Source: JANQPX01 sp965204405
Lineage (GTDB): Bacteria; Pseudomonadota; Alphaproteobacteria; Geminicoccales; Geminicoccaceae
Direction of reading: 5' to 3'
Length of the DNA: 64,000 bases
Assembly: GCA_965204405.1 (NCBI GenBank)
Contig: CBDBEN010000005.1
Span: 2,852,001-2,916,000 of the forward strand
Below, piece after piece: positions 35,119 through 43,914 of the stretch (position 1 is the stretch's first letter; every line of letters begins with the position of its first letter). The position numbers and the translations under genes are program-made. The notes beneath the pieces are model-generated. The model was not told the DNA's origin. It ran no database searches and worked only from the letters and a program-made list of their open reading frames with translations.

Positions 35119-35760
35119 CTACGCGTCTTTTGCCGGCGGACTCGCCTCTTTGGACGGTGCCGGAAGCCAGGAAAGATCATCGAATCCGCGGAAGAGATAG
35201 CCCCCCTCCTCGTAGGAAGCGCCCCCATAGCCGAAGATCTTCCAGACCTCCGGGGAGTTGTACATGACGTTGACGACCTGGCCGCGAACCGCCTGGAAGA
35301 AACCAGGGTCCTCAGACGAGGCTTCGGCCTGAAGGGCGGCTTCCTTGGCATCGGCGTCGAGGTCGGCGAACGAGCCGCCTGCGGCCGCGTTCAAGCGTGC
35401 TACGCCATCGGCATACAGGCTGAGGCTGCTGCCAGGATCATCGGCACCGGCGACGGCGCCATCCAGCGATTTGACCACCTCCGCGTAGTGGGCATCGCCG
35501 ACCTTCTCATGGGGATAAAGCGCCCGCGTCATCTGAAGAAGCGTACCGGCGGTCGTCTCGTCGAACGCTTCGAATTCCATCGCCCAGGCACGCCCCGGCC
35601 CGACCAGCCAGGTCACGCCGGAGACCGTCGCCGCATAAGCACCAACGGCACCGAAAGCCGTCTTCAGCACCGCGCGCCGATCGACCAACAGATGCGATGT
35701 CTCGCTTGGTCGCAATGGCGGCACCCTGTCCGGCCGCCGATTGAGGATGGTATGAGTCAT
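35119..35760 (-). CDS. Small subunit of GMC dehydrogenase (gluconate 2-dehydrogenase subunit 3-like), Tat-exported
   Basis: The 213-residue protein has a twin-arginine signal (LLVDRRAVLKTAFGAVGAYA, residues ~25-44) cleaved near GRAWAMEFEAFD. The mature part (TTAGTLLQMTRALYPHEKVG, DAHYAEVV) resembles subunit 3 of gluconate 2-dehydrogenase, a piggy-back carrier that exports the FAD subunit through Tat. The FAD subunit itself has no signal peptide, in line with this. First gene of the two-gene operon. Confidence 0.85.
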   Translation of the reverse strand: MTHTILNRRPDRVPPLRPSETSHLLVDRRAVLKTAFGAVGAYAATVSGVTWLVGPGRAWAMEFEAFDETTAGTLLQMTRALYPHEKVGDAHYAEVVKSLDGAVAGADDPGSSLSLYADGVARLNAAAGGSFADLDADAKEAALQAEASSEDPGFFQAVRGQVVNVMYNSPEVWKIFGYGGASYEEGGYLFRGFDDLSWLPAPSKEASPPAKDA

Positions 35761-35879
35761 CGTTTGTTGCCTCCCTTTGTTCCTTCAGACAATCAGCTCG
35801 ACTTGATCGGCGGACCGCAAAATGAGCCGCGAGCCGCCAATGCGTCTTTCTATTTATTTAGGTTGATCAGCTACGAAAA

Positions 35880-36275
35880 TCAGGTATAGCGGCCATGACG
35901 TTGCAGCATCTCGATCTTGTAGCCGTCCGGATCCTGCACGAAGAAGAATTTTGCCAAAAGGACACCATCGCGGAAAAACTCCTTGATGTCCGCAGGCTCC
36001 AGCCCGGCCGCCTTGAAGCGCGCATGCTCACCCTCGAGATCGTCGACGGCAAAGGCTATGTGACCGTAGGCATCGCCATGGTCATAAGGCTCGGCCCGGC
36101 TTTCATTCCAGGTCAGCTCGACTTCGAAATCGATTTCGGGATTGCGGAGATAGACTAGCGTAAAGCCGTCAAACTCGAACCGGTCGGCAACATCAAGATC
36201 AAAGGCTGTTTTATAGAAATCAATCGATTTGCCAAGGTCCAGCACGCGGACCATCATGTGGATGGCCTTCGCCAT
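35880..36275 (-). CDS. VOC-family lactoylglutathione lyase-like protein
   Basis: The 131-residue protein starts MAKAIHMMVRVLDLGKSIDF, matching the glyoxalase I opening, and carries LVYLRNPEIDFEVELTWNES and YGHIAFAVDDLEGEHARFKA, ending FFFVQDPDGYKIEMLQRH. Metal ligands expected at His (MMVRV region), Glu (EVELT), His (YGHIAFAV) and Glu (YKIEML) are present. Glyoxalase I activity (methylglyoxal-glutathione to S-lactoylglutathione) is plausible; the sequence is shorter and more divergent than canonical GloA, so another substrate is possible. Confidence 0.8.
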   Translation of the reverse strand: MAKAIHMMVRVLDLGKSIDFYKTAFDLDVADRFEFDGFTLVYLRNPEIDFEVELTWNESRAEPYDHGDAYGHIAFAVDDLEGEHARFKAAGLEPADIKEFFRDGVLLAKFFFVQDPDGYKIEMLQRHGRYT

Positions 36276-36528
36276 ATATGCACTCCCTCATCAGCTTCCG
36301 CCCGGGTCTTTCCTGACCTCTGCCATTCAAGCTAGCCGAGGAGTGAAAATGCGTCCAGTCGTATGTTCGTTCCATGGATGGCGGCAAGACCGCAGCAGAA
36401 AATCGACACCCAGGATACGCCTTTAGTGGTATGATCGAAGTGAAAGATTCCTTCGGGATCCTCACAAAATAGCTGCATACCATCGATCTGGGCGATGGCT
36501 GAGGGGACCAAATGATGTGGTCATACTA

Positions 36529-37602
36529 CTAGGCGCCCCAGGTTTTCTTCAGCACACGCAGCCAGTTGCGATAGCAGATCTTTTCGATCAGCGCCTCGCC
36601 ATAACCATGGGCTCGCATCGCGGCGACCAGCTTGGGCAAGCCTTCCGCCGTGCCGATCTCCTTCGGAATCATCGCGCCGTCGAAGTCGGAGCCGAGCCCT
36701 ACCCGGTCTTCGCCGAGATGCTCGAGCAGCAAGTCGAGATGGCGCAGCATCACCTGGAGCGGCGTGCCGGCATTGTTCTCGCCATCCTCTCTTAAAAAGC
36801 AGACGGCGAAATTCAGCCCCACGAGGCCATCGCTCTCGCGGATGGCATGCAGCTGTTTGTCCGTCAGATTCCGCGACACCGGGCAGAGACTGTGAACATT
36901 GGAGTGGGTGGCAACGAGCGGGGCATCGGAATGCTGCTGAATGTCCCAAAAGCCTTTCTCGTTCATATGGGACAGATCGATCAGGATCTTCAAACGATTA
37001 CAGGCCTTGATCAGGTTCACGCCGGCATCCGTCAGGCCGGGACCGATATCGGGGTTGCTGGGAAATTTGAACGGTACGCCGCAGGCGAAATCGTTGGGTC
37101 GGCTCCAGACCGGCCCCAGCGATCGAAGACCAGCCTGATGCAGAACCTCGAGCGCGTCGAGATCGGTATCGATCGCTTCCGCCCCTTCGATATGCAGCGA
37201 GGCGGCGACCACGCCATTGGCGATGCAGTCTTCGATGTCGGCTGCAGTGCGCACGACCTTGAACCTTCCTGCAGACGCAGCCTCGATCCGGTAGAGATTG
37301 GCGGCAAGGTTCAATGTTACGGCCTGGGCCTCTGAAAGGGCCGGCGTCGAAGGGAATGCTTCTTCATAGCCGTTGACCGTGCGCTTGACCTGTTTTTTCT
37401 CCCCCTTCTTCGACGGCACGAAACAGGCGAACATCCCGCCAGCAAACCCGCCCGACACCGCTTTGGGCAAATCGAGATGGCCACGCGCCGATCCTTCAAC
37501 GAACGTTGCCGCACTCTCGTCGTCATGGAGATGAAGGCGCAGCAAAGCATCGTTGTGGCCGTCAAAAACCGGGATGATCGGGTCGGTGGTCATGCTGTTC
37601 AA
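36529..37602 (-). CDS. Membrane (renal-type) dipeptidase family zinc hydrolase
   Basis: The 357-residue metallopeptidase of family M19 shows the zinc ligands: PVFDGHNDALLRLHLHDDES near residue 11, Glu in ASLHIEGAEAI, His in LIDLSHMNEKGFWDI and VATHSNVHSLCPVSRNLTDK, then GLGSDFDGAMI. The family cleaves dipeptides, often with D- or unusual C-terminal residues. It overlaps the upstream dehydrogenase gene by four bases (ATGA), so it is the last gene of the hydroxyproline epimerase operon. A role in releasing imino acids from dipeptides is inferred. No signal peptide is seen, so it should be cytoplasmic. Confidence 0.9.
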   Translation of the reverse strand: MNSMTTDPIIPVFDGHNDALLRLHLHDDESAATFVEGSARGHLDLPKAVSGGFAGGMFACFVPSKKGEKKQVKRTVNGYEEAFPSTPALSEAQAVTLNLAANLYRIEAASAGRFKVVRTAADIEDCIANGVVAASLHIEGAEAIDTDLDALEVLHQAGLRSLGPVWSRPNDFACGVPFKFPSNPDIGPGLTDAGVNLIKACNRLKILIDLSHMNEKGFWDIQQHSDAPLVATHSNVHSLCPVSRNLTDKQLHAIRESDGLVGLNFAVCFLREDGENNAGTPLQVMLRHLDLLLEHLGEDRVGLGSDFDGAMIPKEIGTAEGLPKLVAAMRAHGYGEALIEKICYRNWLRVLKKTWGA

Positions 37603-38510
37603 TCCGCTTCCTGCTTGGACGCCACGGGCGCCCCGGTAAAGGCTTCGTAGACCTTGACGAGCGCTGCATCGTCGATTTTCCCATGGCCGCTTGCCACCGC
37701 CATCGTCGCGATCTGATGAGCAGCGGCCGCCATCGGCACGGGCATGCCCATCAATCTAGCCTGCTCGAGCACCAGACCCAGATCTTTCGTCCAGATATCC
37801 ACGGTACTTTGGGGCGTGTAGTCGTCCGCCAGCATATGGGGCACGCGATCGCCGAACATCCAGGATCCGCCGGCGGCGTCCTTGATGATCTCGAACAGCA
37901 GCTTCGGATCGGCGCCCTGGGCAACCCCGAACGCCATGCCTTCGGCTGCCGTGACCAAATTCACGCCGGCGAGAAGCTGATTGACAGCTTTCACCGAGGA
38001 GCCGATGCCGACTTCATCACCCAATTGAAACACCCGCTCGCCGCAGGCTTTGAGGGCAGTTTCCGCGGCTTCGAAAGCCTTTGTTGAACCTGACGCCATG
38101 ACTGTCAGCGAACCTCGCTCAGCCCCGATCGCACCGCCGCTCACCGGTGCATCCAAAAGGTCGACGCCCCGCTCAGCAAGGCGCTGGCCGAGCCGTTTTG
38201 CGAACGCGGCCGGCACGGTGCTGCACATGACCACTGTCGCCCCCGAAGGCAGGCTCGCAAGAGCCCCTTCTTCGCCGAACAGCACGGTCTCGACCTGGGC
38301 ATCGTTGACCACCATCAAGAGCAGAAGATCGGCACGATCCGCTGCACCCGCTGGACTCCGGGCCGGCTTGCCGCCCTGCTCTTTCAACCATGCCAGCGCT
38401 TCGTCGCGGACATCAAATCCAGCGACCTCGAATCCGGCCCCCAAGAGATTGCGGACCATGCCGGCGCCCATGGCGCCAAGGCCGATGAAGCCGATCGTCG
38501 GCAACGTCAT
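37599..38510 (-). CDS. 3-hydroxyisobutyrate dehydrogenase-family NAD(P) oxidoreductase
   Basis: From ATG 38510 (AGGA 10 bases ahead; the longer frame from 38612 would run into the previous gene) the product is 303 residues. The N-terminal Rossmann motif GFIGLGAMGAGMVRNLLGAG, the DAPVSGGAIGAERGSLTVM substrate motif and the catalytic Lys region SSVKAVNQLLAGVNLVTAAE identify the beta-hydroxyacid dehydrogenase family (tartronate semialdehyde reductase/HIBADH). It sits between a hydroxyproline epimerase and a dipeptidase. The hydroxyacid substrate is not known. Confidence 0.9.
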   Translation of the reverse strand: MTLPTIGFIGLGAMGAGMVRNLLGAGFEVAGFDVRDEALAWLKEQGGKPARSPAGAADRADLLLLMVVNDAQVETVLFGEEGALASLPSGATVVMCSTVPAAFAKRLGQRLAERGVDLLDAPVSGGAIGAERGSLTVMASGSTKAFEAAETALKACGERVFQLGDEVGIGSSVKAVNQLLAGVNLVTAAEGMAFGVAQGADPKLLFEIIKDAAGGSWMFGDRVPHMLADDYTPQSTVDIWTKDLGLVLEQARLMGMPVPMAAAAHQIATMAVASGHGKIDDAALVKVYEAFTGAPVASKQEAD

Positions 38511-38565
38511 CTCACTGCCATCCTGCGTAAATGTTCCAGCGCTACCATCATTCAAAGATACCCTG

Positions 38566-39564
38566 CTAGAGCAGTTGAAAACCGTGAGCGTAAGGGTCTC
38601 TGGGATCGACAAAAATCGTGTTCAACCCGGTCAGTCTCGCCCATCCGGCCACACTCGGCACGATGGCCGCCTGGTTACCGACGCTCGCCGCCCGCTCGAC
38701 CCTGCCTTCAAACAAGCTGCCGATAATGCTCTCATGCACAAACTCGTCGCCGACCGCAAGTCGCCCTTTTGCCGCGAGCTGTGCCAGACGCGCCGATGTC
38801 CCGGTCCCGCAAGGGCTGCGGTCGATCGCTTTCTCTCCGTAGAAGACGGCATTGCGACCATGAGCCCGAGGATCGGTCGGCTTGCCGGTCCATTGAACGT
38901 GGCTGACCCCCCGGATGGTCGGATCTTCCGGATGCACGACCTCGACGGTCTCGTTCAGCTCCTTTCGAATATGCGGGCTAAGGCGCTGGATATCGCCTGC
39001 CGCAATCGTTTCCAAACCCGAATAACGGGGCTGTGGATCGATGATCGCATAGAAATTGCCGCCGTAAGCAATATCGACAACGAGGTCGCCCAGCCCGGGG
39101 CAACGCACCGGAACCTCGGTCATCGCCAGGTAGCTTGGCACATTGGTCAGCCGAACACGTTCGACATAAGCCCCCTCCAGCTCATAACCAACCACCACCA
39201 GGCCGGCGGGGGTATCGAGCCTGAGCGTGCCCTCTTCCGCCGGCGTCACCAAGCCCTGCTCAATGGCAAAGGTCACCGTGCCGATGGTTCCGTGGCCGCA
39301 CATCGGCAAGCAGCCGCTCACCTCGATATACAGCACCCCGATATCGCAGTCCTCGCGGCAGGGCGGGTAGAGTATCGAGCCGGACATGACGTCGTGACCG
39401 CGCGGCTCGTACATCAAGGCGGTTCTGATCCAGTCATAGCGCTGCAGGAAATCCTGGCGCCGTTCGCTCATGGTCTCTCCGACCAGCAGAGGACCGCCGC
39501 CGGCAACGAGACGAACGGGATTCCCGCAAGTGTGGCCATCGATGCAAAAAAATGTCTTCCCCAT
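38566..39564 (-). CDS. 4-hydroxyproline 2-epimerase (proline racemase family)
   Basis: The 332-residue protein has both catalytic cysteines: Cys89 in LPMCGHGTIG and Cys252 in RSPCGTGTSAR. Two cysteines mark epimerases and racemases; the dehydratases of the family replace one. The frame MGKTFFCIDGHTCGNPVRLV and the length match 4-hydroxyproline 2-epimerases, which convert trans-4-hydroxy-L-proline to cis-4-hydroxy-D-proline in the cytoplasm. First gene of a leftward operon with a HIBADH-type enzyme and a dipeptidase. Flavoprotein oxidases of the D-amino-acid type nearby (41390, 52065) could take the product further. Confidence 0.88.
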   Translation of the reverse strand: MGKTFFCIDGHTCGNPVRLVAGGGPLLVGETMSERRQDFLQRYDWIRTALMYEPRGHDVMSGSILYPPCREDCDIGVLYIEVSGCLPMCGHGTIGTVTFAIEQGLVTPAEEGTLRLDTPAGLVVVGYELEGAYVERVRLTNVPSYLAMTEVPVRCPGLGDLVVDIAYGGNFYAIIDPQPRYSGLETIAAGDIQRLSPHIRKELNETVEVVHPEDPTIRGVSHVQWTGKPTDPRAHGRNAVFYGEKAIDRSPCGTGTSARLAQLAAKGRLAVGDEFVHESIIGSLFEGRVERAASVGNQAAIVPSVAGWARLTGLNTIFVDPRDPYAHGFQLL

Positions 39565-39972
39565 CTTCTTGTCCCCACCCTGCAGCCTTTTCCCCGACAG
39601 ATGATCTCACAGTGAACCAGGAAAAGCCCGGCCGGCAAGCCTTGTTCAGCTATTCAGCCGGCTTTCCCCCGTCGCAACGGACCATCGCTCCTCGAAGCAG
39701 CCTACCCATGCCTCCAAAGGATCAATGGTTGATTTGGGATCTTGCAAGGCCAAAAACGCTACTACTACAAGGTTGCTGAGCCCTATTTTTTGATCTAGAT
39801 TAAAATAGCCATGTAAATATCTGATTTTAAACTATTATACTTAGTGCGTCAAAAAACTGAACCTTCTTAACTCATTGATTAAGACGATTTTCCTTTTCTC
39901 CTATAAATTAATTTTGTATGAGATATTTATCGCCCTATGGGTGATGTAGAAATCGCATAGGTTGAGGTGTTG
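39565..39972. other. AT-rich gap upstream of the sugar transferase
   Basis: From about 39780 the sequence turns strikingly AT-rich (TTTTGATCTAGATTAAAATA, TATAAATTAATTTTGTATGA), unlike the surrounding genes. No gene is recognisable. It looks like a promoter region of the H-NS/Ros-type AT-rich kind and probably drives the sugar transferase. Confidence 0.5.
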
Positions 39973-41367
39973 ATGTCGATTCTCGGTTATCACTTCCACC
40001 GCTTGGGCCTGATCCTCTCGTCGATCGAGGCATTGATCTTTTGCTTTATCTTCTTTCTGTCCGGTCGTTTCTTTCTGATCGGCACCGGGCAGGCGAAATT
40101 CGAACTGTTCAACACCGTCCTGCTGCCGAGCGGGCTTCTTCTCCTGTGCCTGATCGTCCTCGGCAGCTATCACCTCGATGCGTGGCGGTCCGTTCAGGTC
40201 ATGGCCAAGCGCCTGCTTGCAAGCGCGGTTTGCGGCTCGCTGCTCATCATCGTCACGCAATATCTGATTCTCGGTTACCGGCCGTCTGCTACCAAGATCG
40301 CCTTCTGCGCGTGCTGCAGCTGCCTGGTTGCGCTCGGCGCCCGTTTGGTGGGGCGCCGGCTGACCAAGCTGCGATCGCGGATCAAGCCCAAGGCTCTCGT
40401 TCTCGGCGTGGGCGAGCGGGCGGGCATCCTTTGGCAGTCCCTCGGCCAAGGCTTCGTCGGGCCGAGTGTCGACGGTTTCGTCGCGCTCGAGGCTGCTGGC
40501 GGCAAATGCGCTCAAGCGCCCGCACTTCCGAGCCAGCGCGTCCTGGGCATGCCCGGCAGCCTACTCTCCTATGCTAAAGAGCGCCGGATCCAGGAAATCG
40601 TGGTGGCCCTCGACGATCCCAAAACGGCCCTTCCTGAGGAAGACCTCATTCGTTGCCGCATGGACGGTATTCGCGTGACCGACAGCGCCTCATTCCTGGA
40701 GCGGGTTACCGGGCAGGTCAAGCTGGACCTCTTGGAATCCCACTGGCTGATTTTCTCGCCGGGCTTCAACCGGAGCTCGTTCAATGATCTCGCCAAGCGC
40801 GGCACCGACATCCTCTACAGCCTGACGGGCCTGCTCCTCATGGCACCGCTCTTTCCGATCCTGGCCCTCTTCATCAAATTGGACTCCCATGGCCCCATCT
40901 TCTATCGCCAGCGCCGTGTCGGATTAAATGGCAAGATCTTCGACATCTACAAATTCCGGAGCATGCGCCAGGATGCAGAAGCCGACGGCAGAGCACGCTG
41001 GGCCAGGAAAGACGATGACCGTGTGACCAGGTTCGGACATTTTCTCCGTCAAAGCCGGCTGGACGAGTTGCCGCAGTTCTTCAATGTCCTGAAGGGCGAT
41101 ATGAGCCTGGTGGGCCCTCGCCCGGAACGGCCTGAATTTACCGACGATCTCGCAGGAAAGCTGCTGCTCTACAAGAACAGGCACACGGTTCGCCCGGGCA
41201 TCACCGGCTGGGCGCAAATTCACTATCCCTACGCCGCCACGCTCGAGGATGCCCGTCAAAAGCTTGAATATGACCTCTACTACGTCAAGAACCACTCCCT
41301 CTTTCTCGACCTCATCACCCTGTTGCTGACGGTGCGCATCGCGGTCGGCGGCGTCGGTGCCAGGTAG
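39973..41367 (+). CDS. Polyprenyl glycosylphosphotransferase (undecaprenyl-phosphate sugar transferase)
   Basis: About 464 residues from ATG 39973, with GAGGTG close ahead. Four N-terminal membrane helices (SSIEALIFCFIFFLSGRFFL onward) precede a Rossmann-like CoA-binding region (KALVLGVGERAGILWQSL). The C-terminal transferase domain has a membrane anchor (KRGTDILYSLTGLLLMAPLF), the DIYKFRSMRQDAEADGRARW loop, and SRLDELPQFFNVLKGDMSLV, GPRPERPEF. It transfers a hexose-1-phosphate to undecaprenyl phosphate, the first step of exopolysaccharide synthesis. It resembles the sugar transferases associated with EPS/PEP-CTERM clusters, yet no other polysaccharide gene is nearby. Confidence 0.92.
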   Translation: MSILGYHFHRLGLILSSIEALIFCFIFFLSGRFFLIGTGQAKFELFNTVLLPSGLLLLCLIVLGSYHLDAWRSVQVMAKRLLASAVCGSLLIIVTQYLILGYRPSATKIAFCACCSCLVALGARLVGRRLTKLRSRIKPKALVLGVGERAGILWQSLGQGFVGPSVDGFVALEAAGGKCAQAPALPSQRVLGMPGSLLSYAKERRIQEIVVALDDPKTALPEEDLIRCRMDGIRVTDSASFLERVTGQVKLDLLESHWLIFSPGFNRSSFNDLAKRGTDILYSLTGLLLMAPLFPILALFIKLDSHGPIFYRQRRVGLNGKIFDIYKFRSMRQDAEADGRARWARKDDDRVTRFGHFLRQSRLDELPQFFNVLKGDMSLVGPRPERPEFTDDLAGKLLLYKNRHTVRPGITGWAQIHYPYAATLEDARQKLEYDLYYVKNHSLFLDLITLLLTVRIAVGGVGAR

Positions 41368-41385
41368 TGTGGCGTGGCCACATCA
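41368..41385 (+). repeat. Small palindrome directly after a stop codon
   Basis: TGTGGCGTGGCCACATCA begins immediately after the TAG of the sugar transferase. TGTGGC-GTG-GCCACA is a near-perfect hairpin. Same motif as at 28455 and 43684. Confidence 0.5.
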
Positions 41386-41389
41386 TCGC

Positions 41390-42697
41390 CTACCCTCTAT
41401 GCACTCCATGAAATCGATCGAACCGAAAGTCGTCGAGATCGAACAGGGGAGATCGCCCCTGAGCAAGCGCCGCCATCGCATGGCCGGCTACCGGGCCGAA
41501 GCCGAAACCATGACCGGAAAGCCCGGTTGCGATCAAGAGCCCCTCCATGCCGTCGACCTCCCCCAGAACGGGGCTTTCATCGGGGGTGACGTCGATCATG
41601 CCGGCCCAGCGCTCGACCGGCCTTGCCTCCTTCAGCTGCGGGAACAGCCGCGCCGCATCCGCCATAACCTGATCGAGCAGCGCCTCGTCAGGCCTGGGCG
41701 AGAGAACGCGCGTTTTCTCGAACGGCGTCACCTCGTCGCCCTGCCATGACGCTGATCTCAGGAGTTCGTCCACGAAGGGGCGCCCAACGCGCAGTTTGAT
41801 CGCGCTATACTGCGCCTTGAGCACCGGCCAGAAGTTGGTGAAGTAGCGAAAGGCATCGGGCGTAATGTGAAATGTCGTAGCACCGCTCTTGGCCATGGTA
41901 TAGCCGCCGTCCGCTCGTCTGCGAAAGGCTGCAGAGGCACTCTTGACCGCACTTTCGGTGATGATCGGCGCAGGCGTGGTGCGCTGGGCCGACGCTTTCA
42001 CCATCAATTGCGGAAGCGAGATCCCCAAGTGCCTGAGCATCAGCGACGACCAGGCCCCGCCGGCAAGCACCGCCGTCTTGCAGGTGACCGTACCCTTCTC
42101 GGTCACGGCGCCTGAAATCCTCCCGGCCGATTTTTCCAGAGTGCGCACTGCGCATTGCTCCAGGATGACGGCACCGCGATCCCGGGCAGCGCGCGCGATT
42201 GCCGGCACGGCCTTGGTCGGCTCGGCACGGGCGTCGCTGGGTGTGGTTATCCCCCCTTTGAAACGTCTGCCGTTCTGACCGAGCATGCGATCGACCTCAC
42301 TGCTCGAAAGCAGACGGCTGTCCAGCTGATAGGCCTGGGCATGGGGCAGCCAGGCTTCGAAGCCGGCGAGCTCGTTTTCCGTCTCGGCAGCGAAGGTGAC
42401 CCCACCGATCGTCCAGCCGATGTCCTCATCGATCTCGTCGACAAGCTCCTGCCAAAGGCGAAGTGCCTGGATCGCCGCCGGGATTTCCTTGGGCTTGCGT
42501 CCCTGTTTCCTGATCCATCCCCAATTGCGTGAGGACTGCTCACCGCCGACCAGGCCTTTCTCGCAAAGCACTACCGGCACGCCAGCGGAGGCCAGATAAT
42601 ACGCCGTGGTCACACCCACGATCCCCCCGCCGATCACCAGAACATCGGTCGCCGGTGGCAGAGCGGGCTCGGAACCGTTTGAACCTTGATCGATCAT
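41390..42697 (-). CDS. FAD-dependent D-amino-acid oxidase/dehydrogenase-like protein
   Basis: The 435-residue DAO-family protein has its FAD site at TDVLVIGGGIVGVTTAYYLA (residues 18-37) followed by GEQSSRNWGWIRKQGRKPKE, typical of DadA-like and hydroxyproline oxidases, and a C-terminal GLLIATGLSGHGFGFGPVAG flavin motif. No cysteine residue marks covalent flavin attachment. It could oxidise cis-4-hydroxy-D-proline made by the epimerase at 38566, but a general D-amino acid or sarcosine-like substrate is equally possible. The gene is single and convergent with the sugar transferase. Confidence 0.85.
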   Translation of the reverse strand: MIDQGSNGSEPALPPATDVLVIGGGIVGVTTAYYLASAGVPVVLCEKGLVGGEQSSRNWGWIRKQGRKPKEIPAAIQALRLWQELVDEIDEDIGWTIGGVTFAAETENELAGFEAWLPHAQAYQLDSRLLSSSEVDRMLGQNGRRFKGGITTPSDARAEPTKAVPAIARAARDRGAVILEQCAVRTLEKSAGRISGAVTEKGTVTCKTAVLAGGAWSSLMLRHLGISLPQLMVKASAQRTTPAPIITESAVKSASAAFRRRADGGYTMAKSGATTFHITPDAFRYFTNFWPVLKAQYSAIKLRVGRPFVDELLRSASWQGDEVTPFEKTRVLSPRPDEALLDQVMADAARLFPQLKEARPVERWAGMIDVTPDESPVLGEVDGMEGLLIATGLSGHGFGFGPVAGHAMAALAQGRSPLFDLDDFRFDRFHGVHRG

Positions 42698-42855
42698 GGC
42701 GGGCTCGTCTCATCCTGCATGGCTCCATGGTGGTGGCAATCATGCGACGCTCTCGGATGTTCAACAAGAGCCATGGACGCATTCCTGAAATTCGGGAGAG
42801 TTTATGCTAGCCTCGACGAACGGACGTCTTGCCTCAAAAAAATTGGATTCAGGGA

Positions 42856-43683
42856 ATGCCGAGTTGGTTGGGAACGAGGACATTGGTCAAAGGCTGCGGC
42901 TTGGCGATCATGCTCATGATGGGATGGGGCAGCCTGATCTCGGAGGCGCTGGCCCAGGACATGATGAAAGATCTCGACCTTTCCTCTCCTGACATGACCG
43001 AGGCCGAGCTTACGCGGGATGAGGTGATCCGCTTGCTCGAAGCCGCCAAGCCCGACGAACCCGCAGATTTCACTGCCAAGCGTCTCAACAATCTCGACCT
43101 CTCAGGCCTCGATCTCTCAGGCGCCGTCTTTAGAGCTGCCCGCTTGAACAATGCCGACCTCGAAGATGCCAATCTAGAGGGGGCCGTCCTCGATCAGGCC
43201 TGGATGCTGAACGCCGACTTGAGCGGTGCCAACCTGCGGATGGCCAATCTCTTTCAAGCGCAGCTCGTCGGCGCCAAGCTGGACGGTGCCGATTTCTCCA
43301 AGGCGCGTGTCGCCAGCGATCTCTCCAAGGCCAGCATTAAAGGAGCTATCTTCGCCGGCGCCAGCCTTGGGGCGGATATGAAGAACCAGTCCATGGGGCT
43401 GATGCGCGGCGTGCTGAGGAAAGCCGATCTTGAGGGCGCCGATTTTACCGACGCCGATCTCAGCCGGGTCGATTTCGAATTCGCCTCGCTCAAAGGCGCC
43501 AACCTCACCGGCGCCAACCTCATGCGCGCCAGTCTGGGCGGCGCCGATCTCACCGGGGCAACCGTCATCGGCGCCAACTTCAACGAGGCCGATGTCACCT
43601 CAGCAAAACTGAAAGCCCTCATCGGTGCCGACCAAAGCAACATCGAAAGAGCCCACAATCTCGCCGGCGCTTTTCGCGACTAG
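42856..43683 (+). CDS. Exported pentapeptide-repeat protein
   Basis: From ATG 42856 (AGGGA just ahead) the product is 275 residues. Residues 1-33 form a Sec signal peptide (LVKGCGLAIMLMMGWGSLIS, cleavage after EALAQ). After an acidic helix (TEAELTRDEVIRLLEAAKPD) come about 30 pentapeptide units, e.g. LNNLDLSGLDLSGAVFRAAR, ADLEDANLEGAVL, GANLTGANLMRASLGGADLT. Uninterrupted A(D/N)LxG units predict a long beta-helix in the periplasm. It has no visible partner genes. Its role is unknown; a structural or binding scaffold is possible. Confidence 0.85.
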   Translation: MPSWLGTRTLVKGCGLAIMLMMGWGSLISEALAQDMMKDLDLSSPDMTEAELTRDEVIRLLEAAKPDEPADFTAKRLNNLDLSGLDLSGAVFRAARLNNADLEDANLEGAVLDQAWMLNADLSGANLRMANLFQAQLVGAKLDGADFSKARVASDLSKASIKGAIFAGASLGADMKNQSMGLMRGVLRKADLEGADFTDADLSRVDFEFASLKGANLTGANLMRASLGGADLTGATVIGANFNEADVTSAKLKALIGADQSNIERAHNLAGAFRD

Positions 43684-43699
43684 TGGCGTGGCCACCTCA
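43684..43699 (+). repeat. Small palindrome directly after a stop codon
   Basis: TGGCGTGGCCACCTCA directly follows the TAG of the pentapeptide gene; with the preceding G of TAG it forms GTGGCGTGGCCAC. Third member of the post-stop set (28455, 41368). Confidence 0.5.
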
Positions 43700-43914
43700 A
43701 TTGGATTCGACCTTTATCGCCAGGATCGACGGTATGCCGCCAGGTTTCCGGAAATTCCGATCTATACCAGACCACCTGGAAACCGCCCTATCCCGCTCCC
43801 AGAGTTCAATATCAAAGGCAAAAACCTAGCTCACTTCATTGCCGATCGTTCCGATCCGCATCAGCCATGCTCTTGGGCGACAAAACCTCTTGCGCAGTTT
43901 TTCCTGAGGCGTCA

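Noticed and set aside
38050..39615. 521-codon open frame on the plus strand opposite the epimerase and dehydrogenase genes
   Set aside because: Covers two recognisable genes on the other strand, with biased composition (Arg/Pro/Ser rich) and no start site; antisense artefact.
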